A stretch of 64,000 nt of DNA from contig CP073746.1 of assembly GCA_024397995.1 (NCBI GenBank), positions 2,601,501 to 2,665,500 on the forward strand. Direction: 5' to 3'. Under the pieces are notes generated by a model that had not been told where the DNA came from, did not search any database, and saw only the letters and a program-made list of their open reading frames with translations. Made by a program: the position numbers and the translations under genes. Source of the stretch: a bacterium SCSIO 12827 (GTDB lineage: Bacteria > Pseudomonadota > Alphaproteobacteria > Rhodospirillales > Casp-alpha2). This document shows, in pieces, positions 53,520-62,509 of the stretch; positions within the stretch are counted from its first letter, which is position 1; each line of letters opens with the position of its first letter.

Positions 53520-54287
53520 ATGACCAACCGGGCCACCCCGCATCTGCGGCCACGCGTCGTCGCCAGCATCGAAGCCCGCATGTCGGCGTCGCGCCTGCCG
53601 GGCAAGGTGCTGATGGACGTGGCCGGCGCAGCCGCCCTGGAACGCCTGGTTCGACGCCTGAGCCGGGCCGAATGCATCGACGCCATCGTGCTCGCGACCA
53701 CCACGAACCCGGCCGACGATGCCCTTGCCGACTGGGCGGAAGCACGGCATTTGCCCTGCTACCGCGGGTCCGAGGACGACGTGCTCGACCGGGTGGTCGA
53801 GGCGCAGCGCATGATGGGCTCGGAAATCATCGTCGAGATCTGCGGCGACACGCCGCTGCTCGATCCCCGCGTGATCGACACCGCCGTGACCCGCTTTCTC
53901 AAAGGCGACGTAGACGTTGTCTCCAACACCGCCAAGCTGACTTGGCCCCAGGGCATCGACGCCCAGGTGTTCCGTTTCGACGCCCTGGAAAAGATTGCGC
54001 AAACGCAGACCGACGCAGCCGTGCGCGAACATGTCTCGCTCTATTTCTATGAACACCCCGAGGCCTACCGCATTCATCACCTTTCGGCGCCCGCCGAGGA
54101 AACCGCGCCCGAAATTCGCCTGCAGCTCGACTACGACAAAGACCTGGACCTGATCCGCGCCGTCTATGCCCGCCTGGAACCCCGGTTCGGCGACGGCTTT
54201 GGCGTGCGCGACATTCTCGACCTTCTGACGGCCGAGCCGGAACTCGCTGCGATCAACGCCCATTGCCGGGAAAAGGCGGTCCGATGA
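53520..54287 (+). CDS. SpsF-like cytidylyltransferase 3
   Basis: 255 residues from ATG 53520, four bases after the previous stop. It has VVASIEARMSASRLPGKVLMDVAG with an intact RLPGK, and IVEICGDTPLLDP for the metal site. The C-terminal LDYDKDLDLIRAVYARLEPR is typical of the family. It activates a sugar acid or sugar with CTP; with the broken copy upstream, it may be the main active enzyme of this operon. Confidence 0.88.
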   Translation: MTNRATPHLRPRVVASIEARMSASRLPGKVLMDVAGAAALERLVRRLSRAECIDAIVLATTTNPADDALADWAEARHLPCYRGSEDDVLDRVVEAQRMMGSEIIVEICGDTPLLDPRVIDTAVTRFLKGDVDVVSNTAKLTWPQGIDAQVFRFDALEKIAQTQTDAAVREHVSLYFYEHPEAYRIHHLSAPAEETAPEIRLQLDYDKDLDLIRAVYARLEPRFGDGFGVRDILDLLTAEPELAAINAHCREKAVR

Positions 54288-55309
54288 CGGCACTCCGCAC
54301 CCTTGTCATCGGGTTCGGTCAGGTTGCCTCGGGCCTGTCCCGCGATGCGCGCATGGCCGCGCATTTCAAATACGCGTCCCACGCCGCCGTGCTGGCCGCT
54401 CATCCCGCATTCGATTGGCAAGGGGTGGTTGATCCGAACGCAGCCGCCCTCGATGATGCGCGGACAACCTGGCGCGTGCCCCATGCCGACACGGACCTGC
54501 CCGCCGTCGTTGACGCGGTCCGCCCGGAAATCGCCATCTTGGCAGCCCCTCCTGGAAATCGCGCCGATATGATCGAGGCCATGCCGGACCTGAAGGCCGT
54601 GCTGGTGGAAAAACCACTGACCCGTCCCGGCGACGACGGCGCCGACAGCGCCCGCTTGGCGGCGATCTGTGCCGAACGCGGCATTCCCGTCTTGGTCAAT
54701 TACTGGCGGCGGGCCGACCGCCTGTTCCAGGACTTGGCGGCGCGCAGCCTTACCGCGCGTCTCGGCGGAGTTCAGGCGGTCCTGGGGCTTTACGGCAACG
54801 GCATCGCCAACAACGGCGGCCATCTGGTCGATTTCCTGCGCATGTTGTTAGGTGAGGTTACCGCCGTGCAGGCCCTTGGACCGGCCCGGCTGGCCCATGG
54901 CGCGCCCCTTGCCAGCGACCGCCATGTCGCCTTTGCCCTGACTTTCATCGACGGCCCGGTTGCCACCGTCCATCCCCTCGACTTTTCCCAGTACCGCGAG
55001 GTCGGCCTGGACATCTGGGGCAAGACGGGGCGCCTGTCCATCCTTCAGGAAGGCCTTGTCACTCAGATATTTCCTCTGGCCGAGAACCGGGGCCTGAGCG
55101 GTGAAATGGAAATCACCTCCGACGCGGGCGAAACCCTGGAAACCACCGTTTCCGATGCCTTCTACCGCATGTACGACAATCTCGCCGGGGTCGCCAACGG
55201 TCGCGCTGTCCCGTGGTCGCCGTTGGCGTCCGCCCTGATGAACGAACGTATTCTCGGGCTTGTTCTGCGCTCGGCGGCGGAGGGCGGCTCCCGCCTTTCC
55301 TTGGACTGA
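54284..55309 (+). CDS. Gfo/Idh/MocA-family oxidoreductase 2
   Basis: 341 residues. LVIGFGQVASGLSRDARM replaces the usual GxGxxG with GFGQVA. VLVEKPLTRPGDDG is the EKP motif. NGIANNGGHLVDFLRML corresponds to the catalytic His region. It overlaps the cytidylyltransferase stop by four bases (ATGA). It completes the second DegT-SpsF-Gfo module. Confidence 0.87.
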   Translation: MTALRTLVIGFGQVASGLSRDARMAAHFKYASHAAVLAAHPAFDWQGVVDPNAAALDDARTTWRVPHADTDLPAVVDAVRPEIAILAAPPGNRADMIEAMPDLKAVLVEKPLTRPGDDGADSARLAAICAERGIPVLVNYWRRADRLFQDLAARSLTARLGGVQAVLGLYGNGIANNGGHLVDFLRMLLGEVTAVQALGPARLAHGAPLASDRHVAFALTFIDGPVATVHPLDFSQYREVGLDIWGKTGRLSILQEGLVTQIFPLAENRGLSGEMEITSDAGETLETTVSDAFYRMYDNLAGVANGRAVPWSPLASALMNERILGLVLRSAAEGGSRLSLD

Positions 55310-55313
55310 CCCC

Positions 55314-56996
55314 GTGGCCAATCCCGCGATCCTGATCTATGTCGAAGACCCGGGGGCGGCCAATATGGTCCTGGGCCTCTCTGCCGCGCTTGAAGACCGG
55401 GGGGCGCGACCACACCTTGTGGCGGGCGGAGCCGCGCTGCCCTACCTCAAGGCGCGCGATGAAACCCCGGATGCCTGGTCCCCAAATCTGCCCCTGGCTG
55501 CCACGCTCGACGACGTTGCCGCCTTGGTCGTCGGCACTGCCGAAGACCCCGACACGCCCGCCTTCGCCCTGATCGCCGAGGCACGGACACGGGGAATTCC
55601 CACGGTCGGCCTGGTCGATGGACCGGCCAACGCGGACCGCCGGTTCCGGGGCCGCAGCGACAACCCCTTGACCCATCTGACGGACTGGCTGTTGGTCGCC
55701 GACGACACGGTGCGCGCGGCCTTCATGGCACTGGGCGTCGATGCCGGGCGCACCCGCGTGACCGGAAATCCGGCGTTCGACCGGGTGCGTGAAACGGGTG
55801 ACGCCCTGGCCCTACAGGGCCGCGCGGCCCTGCGCCGGGAGATATTTCCCGATCTACCCGACGACGGTCCCTTGATTTTGTTCCTCACGGAACTGTCCGA
55901 CGGACTCGACCCCACGCAGTTCCGACGTGGCCCGGACTATACCCTGCAAGGCCGGGGCGGCACCGACGGCCGCACCGAAATCGTGCTGGAAGAAGTTCTG
56001 GATGCCACCACCCGAGTGGCGCCTGACGCCCATGTGGCGCTCCGCCTTCATCCCAAGACACCGGCCGGCCTGTATGCCGCTTATGCGCCCGAGATCGCGA
56101 CGATCAGCGCGGGTGGTAGCGCCCATGCGGCGGTCTTCGCCGCCGACCTTGTGGTCGGTCTGTCAACGGCGCTACTGGCCGAAGCCGCCGTCATGGGACG
56201 TGCCGTTTTGTCCGTTCTGCCCAGAAATAGCGAAGTTCAATGGTTGAGCGGCGGGGAAAACGGCCCAGTTCCCCATGTCTCCACGCGCACCGCTCTGTGC
56301 GATGCCTTGGCCCATGCCCTGACCGATCCGGCAGGTTTCATGGCGACACGGGCCGCCTCCCCTCCGCGGATTGCTGCCGCCGGGCGCATTGCCCGCGCCC
56401 TGGTCGCCATGTCGCGGGGCGAAATCCCGCCCCCGGACGGCAGCCTGCCTTATATGCCGCCAGTTCTGGAGACCCCGCGACTGGTGCTGCAACCGTTTCC
56501 GGACGACCTGTTGACCGATACTTATGTGGGTTGGCTGAACGATCCCGACGTCGTGCGGTTTTCCGAACAACGCCACATGACCCATACCCTGGAAAGTTGC
56601 CGTGACTTTATCGCAAGCTTCATGGGAACGCCCCATGGCCTATGGGCAATCCGCGACAAGGCGCGGGAGCTTTGCCATATCGGCAATATTTCAACGGAAG
56701 TCGATCCTCAAACCAGGACCGGCGATATCCGCATCTTGATCGGCGACCGCGCGGCCTGGGGCACCGGCCTGGGGGCCGAGGCCTGGATGGCCGTAATGGC
56801 CCATCTGTTCGACGACCTGGGCCTCGCCCAAGTCACCGCCGGCACCTTGGCCGGTAATATCGGCATGCTGAAGATCATGGAAAAAAGCGGCATGCGGGAA
56901 ACCCACCGTCGTCCGGGCCCGACCCCGATCGATGGCCGCACCATGGACCTCATTTATGCCTGCCGCCGGGCACAAGATTGGCCGCCGGCGCGGTAA
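55314..56996 (+). CDS. Fusion of GT-B-like domain and GNAT acetyltransferase
   Basis: 560 residues from GTG 55314. The N-terminal part (about 1-375) starts AILIYVEDPGAANMVLGLSAAL and contains VVGLSTALLAEAAVMGRAVLSVLP, like the nucleotide-sugar half of GT-B enzymes or sugar-nucleotide hydrolases of the PseG or CDP-glycerol transferase type. The C-terminal part (about 385-555) is a RimJ/PseH-like GNAT: LETPRLVLQPFPDD, then GTGLGAEAWMAVMAHLFDDLGLAQVTAGTLAGNIGML. One protein may thus hydrolyse or transfer and acetylate the same sugar. It is the last gene of the operon. Confidence 0.75.
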   Translation: MANPAILIYVEDPGAANMVLGLSAALEDRGARPHLVAGGAALPYLKARDETPDAWSPNLPLAATLDDVAALVVGTAEDPDTPAFALIAEARTRGIPTVGLVDGPANADRRFRGRSDNPLTHLTDWLLVADDTVRAAFMALGVDAGRTRVTGNPAFDRVRETGDALALQGRAALRREIFPDLPDDGPLILFLTELSDGLDPTQFRRGPDYTLQGRGGTDGRTEIVLEEVLDATTRVAPDAHVALRLHPKTPAGLYAAYAPEIATISAGGSAHAAVFAADLVVGLSTALLAEAAVMGRAVLSVLPRNSEVQWLSGGENGPVPHVSTRTALCDALAHALTDPAGFMATRAASPPRIAAAGRIARALVAMSRGEIPPPDGSLPYMPPVLETPRLVLQPFPDDLLTDTYVGWLNDPDVVRFSEQRHMTHTLESCRDFIASFMGTPHGLWAIRDKARELCHIGNISTEVDPQTRTGDIRILIGDRAAWGTGLGAEAWMAVMAHLFDDLGLAQVTAGTLAGNIGMLKIMEKSGMRETHRRPGPTPIDGRTMDLIYACRRAQDWPPAR

Positions 56997-57012
56997 TTTC
57001 TTTCCCCCTACC

Positions 57013-57027
57013 GGTCAAAAATTGCCG
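57013..57027 (+). promoter_or_regulatory. Putative FlbD (ftr-like) site for fliK
   Basis: GGTCAAAAATTGCCG agrees at 13 of 15 positions with the recalled ftr consensus. It lies about 94 bases before the sigma-54 promoter. Confidence 0.55.
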
Positions 57028-57112
57028 GGTCGACCCGGTATTACCCAGTCAGCGCCCCTCTCCCTAAAATTTTATTTGTTATATTTCAATGTGTTGACAG
57101 ATTTTCGTCAAC

Positions 57113-57128
57113 TGGCCCGATGCTTGCT
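57113..57128 (+). promoter_or_regulatory. Sigma-54 promoter of fliK operon
   Basis: TGGCCCGATGCTTGCT has GG at 57114-57115 and GC at 57126-57127, ten bases apart. The -24 half has one deviation (TGGCCC), the -12 half (TTGC) is perfect. It lies 60 bases before fliK. Confidence 0.85.
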
Positions 57129-57188
57129 CATGACTTTCGCGGAGCAGAACGCCCGATTTTTGGATCGATAGCCAACGAAGCGTAAGGA

Positions 57189-59021
57189 ATGAGCACGATG
57201 GATCAAGTTACGGCCACAAGTTCGGGTATTGCTGGAGTAGGCGCGTCACGCCAAGCAGGGCGTTTCGCCACCCACTCGCAATTGTTCGACACGTTCCAGG
57301 CCCTGGTCATGGACATGCAGGGCAAGATCATGGATGCGTCCAAGACCCAGCAGGTCGCGTCACGCGATGTCGCCCGCATGGACCGTCCCTCCGACAATCG
57401 TCAGGACTCTTATCGTGACCGTTCCGCCTCCCGTGGCGTTGAGCGCACGGAAACGGAACAGACCTCACGCTATCAGGAGCGCAAGCGTCAGTTCGGCAAT
57501 GACCACGAGGTCAGCCAGAGCGATGACGCCGGTCGTGGTTACGGCGACGACCGCCGCGCCGACCAGTCTGACGTCGGCGCCACCGACCGCAACAGCCAGG
57601 CAGACAACGACCGCGGCAATTCCGACGGCCGCCGCCAGGATGCGGTCAACCGCGACGGCAATGCCAACCGCGATGACCAGGTTCAGAGCACGGACAGCCA
57701 GTCGGGCACGCAGGATGCCAGCGCGGGCGGCGACGCGGGTAACGGCAATCAGGCCGGCACCCAGCCGCAGACCCAGAACCAGGGCGAGAACGCGACCCTG
57801 GTCCAGGCGTCCCTTGCCGGCAGTCAGGCCGATGCCGTACTGGCCACCCTTGCGACGCAGGCTCAGGGCCAGGACGCAACCAAGCAGGCGACGCAGACCA
57901 CCCAGGTGGTCGGTGACGACGTCGTGGAGACGGTCAAGGCCGATCCGCAGGCCGGTCAGAACCAGCGCGCCCTGAACCACGAATTAATCCGCGCCAACCA
58001 GCAGGCGCAGCACATCCGCAACATCGCGAACCTTCAGACCAACGGACAAGCCAACGGGGACGGCGCCAAGCAGGCCGAGTCGCTTCTGCAGGCCCAGGCC
58101 GGCAAGATTGCCGAGGCCGTGGGTGGTGATGCCAAGCTGGCGGTGAACGTCAACGTTCAGGACAACGCGGCCATGGCCAATGGCCGGCCGCTGTCGGCCC
58201 TGAGCGCGGCGTCCGCCCTGGCGGGCAGCCAGCAGCAGTCGGCGCAGTCGGGTCAGCAGGCGCAGAACGCGCAGCAGACCCAGATCCAGAACCCGATCGC
58301 CCAGGCCGCCATGGTCCAGAGCCACCAGAACCCGGTGCAGGGACAGGCCGCGCAAGTTCAGGCCCAGACCGGCCAGGCGACCCAGGCCCAGACCGCGGCG
58401 CAGATCACCGCCGACGCCAAGGGCCCGGTGCAGGCATCGTCCGGCGCATCGAATGCGGGAACGCACGGCGCCAATACCTCGGGTGACGGCAACGCCACCC
58501 AGGCCAACGCCAATGCCAGCCAGACTCAGTCTTCGCATCAGGCGCAGCAGGCCCAGAAAACGGCCCATCAGCAGCAGCCTCAGCACGCCGCCAAGAACAA
58601 GGTGGTGGATCAGGTCACCGTGCAGATCAATAAGGCGATCAAGGCCGGTGCCGATAAGATCAACATCCGGCTGTACCCGCAGCATCTTGGTCGCGTCGAG
58701 GTTCGCCTCGAGGTTGCCCACGACGGCCGCACGGTCGCCATGGTGACCGCCGACAAGCCGGAAACGTTGGAAATGCTGCGTCGCGATTCAGACCAGCTTT
58801 CGAAGGCCCTGCAGGATGCGGGCCTGGACATGCAGTCCGGCGACCTGAACTACAACCTCAAGGGTCAGGACGACGGCAATAAGCAGCAGCAACTCGCCTC
58901 CGGGAAGACCGGCGGCGAAGAAGTCGAGGACGACACTCTTGCGTCCGACGTCATGGAAACGGCCGTGGCCGCCCACGAAATGGGTGTCCTCCACAACGGC
59001 CGGGTCGACGTCAGAGCATAA
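57189..59021 (+). CDS. fliK: Flagellar hook-length control protein FliK
   Basis: 610 residues. A long Gln/Ala/Asp/Asn-rich disordered part (about 60-465) precedes a folded C-terminal Flg_hook domain with KINIRLYPQHLGRVEVRLEVAHDGRTVAMV (about 485-515). FliK is exported as a molecular ruler and switches the export gate from hook to filament substrates. Its length would help set hook length. It heads a sigma-54-driven fliK-flgD-flgE group. The ATG 57189 is preceded by TAAGGAA. Confidence 0.93.
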   Translation: MSTMDQVTATSSGIAGVGASRQAGRFATHSQLFDTFQALVMDMQGKIMDASKTQQVASRDVARMDRPSDNRQDSYRDRSASRGVERTETEQTSRYQERKRQFGNDHEVSQSDDAGRGYGDDRRADQSDVGATDRNSQADNDRGNSDGRRQDAVNRDGNANRDDQVQSTDSQSGTQDASAGGDAGNGNQAGTQPQTQNQGENATLVQASLAGSQADAVLATLATQAQGQDATKQATQTTQVVGDDVVETVKADPQAGQNQRALNHELIRANQQAQHIRNIANLQTNGQANGDGAKQAESLLQAQAGKIAEAVGGDAKLAVNVNVQDNAAMANGRPLSALSAASALAGSQQQSAQSGQQAQNAQQTQIQNPIAQAAMVQSHQNPVQGQAAQVQAQTGQATQAQTAAQITADAKGPVQASSGASNAGTHGANTSGDGNATQANANASQTQSSHQAQQAQKTAHQQQPQHAAKNKVVDQVTVQINKAIKAGADKINIRLYPQHLGRVEVRLEVAHDGRTVAMVTADKPETLEMLRRDSDQLSKALQDAGLDMQSGDLNYNLKGQDDGNKQQQLASGKTGGEEVEDDTLASDVMETAVAAHEMGVLHNGRVDVRA

Positions 59022-59066
59022 GGGGAGAGTCCTGGCTGAACAGGCCACGGGATAGGAAACGGATCG

Positions 59067-59807
59067 ATGTCCATCATCAACGGAATTTCAGGCTCGGTTA
59101 GCACCGATACGCAAGCAGGGCAAAGCGCCCAGGGCTTGGAAGAGGACCTGAACCGTTTCCTGACTCTGTTGACCACTCAGTTGCAGCACCAGGATCCGCT
59201 CGACCCCATGGACGCGACACAGTTCACGTCGCAGCTTGTGCAGTTCGCCAGCGTGGAACAGCAGATTTACCAGAACGCCAACCTGGAAAAATTGCTTGCC
59301 GTGCAGGAAACCAACAAGCTTTCAAGCCTGGTCGGGTTCATTGACAACGTGGTCGAAGTCGAAGGTCAGGATATTGTCCTCGACGGAAGTTCCGGGCGCT
59401 TCACCTACGGCATGCCATTGGGTTCGGTGGAAACCCAGATCACCATCTCGAACATGGATGGCAAGCAGGTGTTCACCGCTCAAGGATCGACAGATCCGGG
59501 CATTCACGCTGTGGAGTGGGACGGTACGTCCAACGAAGGCCAGCAGCAACCTGATGGTCTTTACCGGGTGCAGGTCACGGCCTTCGATCGTCAGGGCAAC
59601 CTACTCGACGTGTTCCACACCACCTTCGGCCGCGTCACGGGCGGCGGCGTCGTGGACGGCAAGACCACCTTGTTCATCGGCCCGCTGCGCGTCGATCAGG
59701 ACAACGTCCTGTCGGTGCAGAAGCCGGAGCAGGCGGCGGTGCCGACCCCGGAACCAGACCCGGAGCCGGAACCTGATCCGGAACCAGACCCCGAAGCCGG
59801 GGCATGA
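59067..59807 (+). CDS. flgD: Flagellar hook capping protein FlgD
   Basis: 246 residues. The N terminus carries FLTLLTTQLQHQDPLDPMDATQFTSQLVQFASVEQQI (about 31-67), typical of FlgD, followed by a tudor/FnIII-like beta part and a TTFGRVTG segment. FlgD caps the growing hook and is later discarded. The last residues are an unusual Pro-acidic tail (PEPDPEPEPDPEPDPE). It lies between fliK and flgE as in most flagellar loci. Confidence 0.94.
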   Translation: MSIINGISGSVSTDTQAGQSAQGLEEDLNRFLTLLTTQLQHQDPLDPMDATQFTSQLVQFASVEQQIYQNANLEKLLAVQETNKLSSLVGFIDNVVEVEGQDIVLDGSSGRFTYGMPLGSVETQITISNMDGKQVFTAQGSTDPGIHAVEWDGTSNEGQQQPDGLYRVQVTAFDRQGNLLDVFHTTFGRVTGGGVVDGKTTLFIGPLRVDQDNVLSVQKPEQAAVPTPEPDPEPEPDPEPDPEAGA

Positions 59808-59876
59808 GACGAATTTTGAGGACTGACGACAGCCGGATTTGGAACCCTTCCACCGGCATTGTAAGGAGGAAGTAAC

Positions 59877-62279
59877 ATGGGTCTTTTTGGTGCACTTAGT
59901 TCGGGCGTGTCGGGTCTTACCGCGCAGTCCAGCGCCATGGGCGCCATCGCCGACAACATCACGAACGTGAACACGATTGGTTATAAGGGCACGCAGGTCA
60001 ACTTCCAGACCCTCGTCACCCGGCAGACCTCGTCGACGTTCTTTTCGGCCGGTGGTGTCCAATCCAAGCCCCGAACCGATGCCGGCATCCAGGGTCTGTT
60101 GCAGTCCTCCACATCGCAGACCGACCTGGGCATCTCGGGCCAGGGCTTCTTCGTGGTCAACGAAGCGGCCGTGCCGTCACTTTCCAACGAATTCCTGTAC
60201 ACGCGGGCGGGCCAGTTCTTCCAGGACAACAACGGCTTCCTGCGCAACACGTCGGGCTTCTATTTGCAGGCCTATCCCGTGGATGCGGACGGCAACATTA
60301 CCCCCAACAACCCGGATATCCTGATCGCCAACACCAACGTCATCTCGACGGACTTCCTGACCACGGTCAACCTGAACCGGGTCGGCGGCACGGCGACGGC
60401 GACCACGGGCATCTCGGTCGGCGCCAACCTGCCGGCGAGTGCTACCGCCGGCCAGACCCACCGTTCGGACGTGCAGTTCTTCGACTCGCTTGGCAGCGCA
60501 CGCACGATTTCATTCCAGTACACGCGTGAAGGCCGCGACAACCAATGGGGCCTGGCGGTCGATCCGCCGTCCGGCACGGACGTCCTGACGCTGGAAGATA
60601 CCAACGGCAATACCTTCGACAGCCGCGGCCAGGTCGAATTCCAGTCCCTTCCGGCCAACCGCTCGTCGATCACCATCGACAGCATTGAATACCAGTTCCA
60701 GAACTTCGGCACGCTGACGGCCAGCACCGGCACCACGTTGACCTTCAACGACGGCACCGGCCCGAGCGGTGGCGACGAAATCCTGGCTTCCAGCACCTCG
60801 GCCTTCGCGGCCTTGGCCGTGGGGGACAGGATCACGATCGCCGGCACCACCGGTACCAACGCTGACGGCACGTTTACCATTACGGCGAAGAACAGCGACC
60901 AGTCGATCGAAGTCGCCGCCGGTTCTTTCGCCGCCAACGTCGCGGCCATGAACGCGACCGCGACAGTCACCGTGGTGGACCAGGCTGCGGTGAAGATCGT
61001 CGACACGTCTTCCTCCATCACCACCGCCAATTACGTTTCCCAGTTGGTTGCCAAGGTGAAGGCGTCGGATTCCGACTATGCCGATCACGGCGGATACACC
61101 AACACGCGGATTTCCGTTTCGCCGTTCAACGCCTCGACCGTGCGGTTTGACGAAGACGGGACCGGTTCGATCACGGTTGATCCGTCGGGCCTTCTGACAT
61201 CTGCGGGTGCGGCTGCGACCAAGCAGCAAAGCTCGTTCACGGTGCGCCAGATCGACAACCTGTATCAGGATCACTTCCAGTTCACGTTCGACACGGTGCC
61301 GGCGGAAGATGAACTTCTGACCATCAATGGGATCACTTACGAATTCGATGGTAACGCTTCCGGCGCACTGACCGGTGACGTCGCGGTTACCGTGGTCGCC
61401 GGTTCCACGACCGCTGCAAACATCGACACTTTCCTGGACAACCTGCAGTCGGCCATCGAAGCCAACGACCCGAGTTTCGCCACCGGCGCCAGCACGGTAC
61501 GGCTGCGGGCGAACGATGTGACGGGCCTCAGCCCCAACTTCAACCAGTTCGACACCCTGGTCCTCGACGTGTTGCCGACGGGGTCTTACAATATCGAGTT
61601 CGGCGCGGGTTTTGCGAACCTTCCGGACACGCCGGACGGCAGCACTCCGACCGATGCCTCCGGCAATGACCTGCAGGCTGCTACGGCCTTCGCGATCAAC
61701 AAAACCGCCGCCATCACCTTCGATTCTTCGGGCCTCCCGTCGAATATCGTGGTGAAGGAAGTCGAGATGCTCGGTTTCTCCAACGGCGCCGCCAACTTCG
61801 ATGACGATCCGGCGAACACGGACCAGGTCACCCTGGACTTCGGGACCATCGGCATCGCCGACGGCCTGACCCAGTTCGGTGATGAATTCACCCCGGGCTT
61901 CATCGAACAGGACGGCTCGCAGTTCGGAACCTTCGCCGGGATCACGGTGCGGGAAGACGGCTTGATCACCGCCCTGTTCGACAACGGCGAAACCCGCCCG
62001 GTGTTCAAGATCCCGATCGCCACCTTCGTTAACGTCAACGAACTGGGGTCGCGCACGGGTAACGTGTTCAACTCGACCCAGGCCTCGGGCGATCCGACCC
62101 TGCGGTCAGCCAACTCCGGCCCCGCCGGCGCCATCACCCAGTCGGCGCTCGAAGCCTCGACCGTCGATATCGGGGAAGAGTTCACCAAGATGATCGTCGT
62201 GCAGCGCGCCTTCTCCGCCGCCACCAAAATCATTACCACGGCGGACGAAATGCTCGACGAACTGGTCCGGCTCCGTTAA
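59877..62279 (+). CDS. flgE: Flagellar hook protein FlgE
   Basis: 800 residues, about twice enterobacterial FlgE. N terminus MGLFGALSSGVSGLTAQSSAM and NITNVNTIGYKGTQVNFQ, then GISGQGFFVVNEA, and C-terminal STVDIGEEFTKMIVVQRAFSAATKIITTADEMLDELVRLR are canonical. The middle is enlarged and includes AVGDRITIAGTTGTNADGTFTI, a module shared with FlgL and the other hook protein. AAGGAGG precedes ATG 59877. It forms the universal joint; its gene follows fliK and flgD, making this the principal hook gene. Confidence 0.95.
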   Translation: MGLFGALSSGVSGLTAQSSAMGAIADNITNVNTIGYKGTQVNFQTLVTRQTSSTFFSAGGVQSKPRTDAGIQGLLQSSTSQTDLGISGQGFFVVNEAAVPSLSNEFLYTRAGQFFQDNNGFLRNTSGFYLQAYPVDADGNITPNNPDILIANTNVISTDFLTTVNLNRVGGTATATTGISVGANLPASATAGQTHRSDVQFFDSLGSARTISFQYTREGRDNQWGLAVDPPSGTDVLTLEDTNGNTFDSRGQVEFQSLPANRSSITIDSIEYQFQNFGTLTASTGTTLTFNDGTGPSGGDEILASSTSAFAALAVGDRITIAGTTGTNADGTFTITAKNSDQSIEVAAGSFAANVAAMNATATVTVVDQAAVKIVDTSSSITTANYVSQLVAKVKASDSDYADHGGYTNTRISVSPFNASTVRFDEDGTGSITVDPSGLLTSAGAAATKQQSSFTVRQIDNLYQDHFQFTFDTVPAEDELLTINGITYEFDGNASGALTGDVAVTVVAGSTTAANIDTFLDNLQSAIEANDPSFATGASTVRLRANDVTGLSPNFNQFDTLVLDVLPTGSYNIEFGAGFANLPDTPDGSTPTDASGNDLQAATAFAINKTAAITFDSSGLPSNIVVKEVEMLGFSNGAANFDDDPANTDQVTLDFGTIGIADGLTQFGDEFTPGFIEQDGSQFGTFAGITVREDGLITALFDNGETRPVFKIPIATFVNVNELGSRTGNVFNSTQASGDPTLRSANSGPAGAITQSALEASTVDIGEEFTKMIVVQRAFSAATKIITTADEMLDELVRLR

Positions 62280-62314
62280 CCGGCCGGGCCTGGTTGAAGA
62301 CCGGCACAGAATAT

Positions 62315-62355
62315 GGCCCCGGCACCGCAAGAATGGCGGTTTCCGGGGCCTTTTT
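62315..62355 (+). terminator. Terminator of fliK-flgD-flgE
   Basis: GGCCCCGG (62315-62322) pairs with CCGGGGCC (62343-62350), with inner pairing ACCGC to GCGGT, followed by TTTTT. Confidence 0.9.
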
Positions 62356-62509
62356 CGTTCTGAGGATCGGCACCGCATTAACCCGCCGGTTCAGGAAAAA
62401 TTAACGCTGCTCTTTAGCCTTTCATTAAAGGTCCGCCCTCTAAACTGGGTTTCACAAACGGACAAGCGGACACACCGCCGCCAGGGAAGACGGAACACGA
62501 GTTACCATC

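Noticed and set aside
57465-58721. Minus-strand Leu/Gly/Val-rich frames opposite fliK
   Set aside because: They are antisense of the Gln/Ala-rich linker; the fliK frame has the conserved C-terminal domain.
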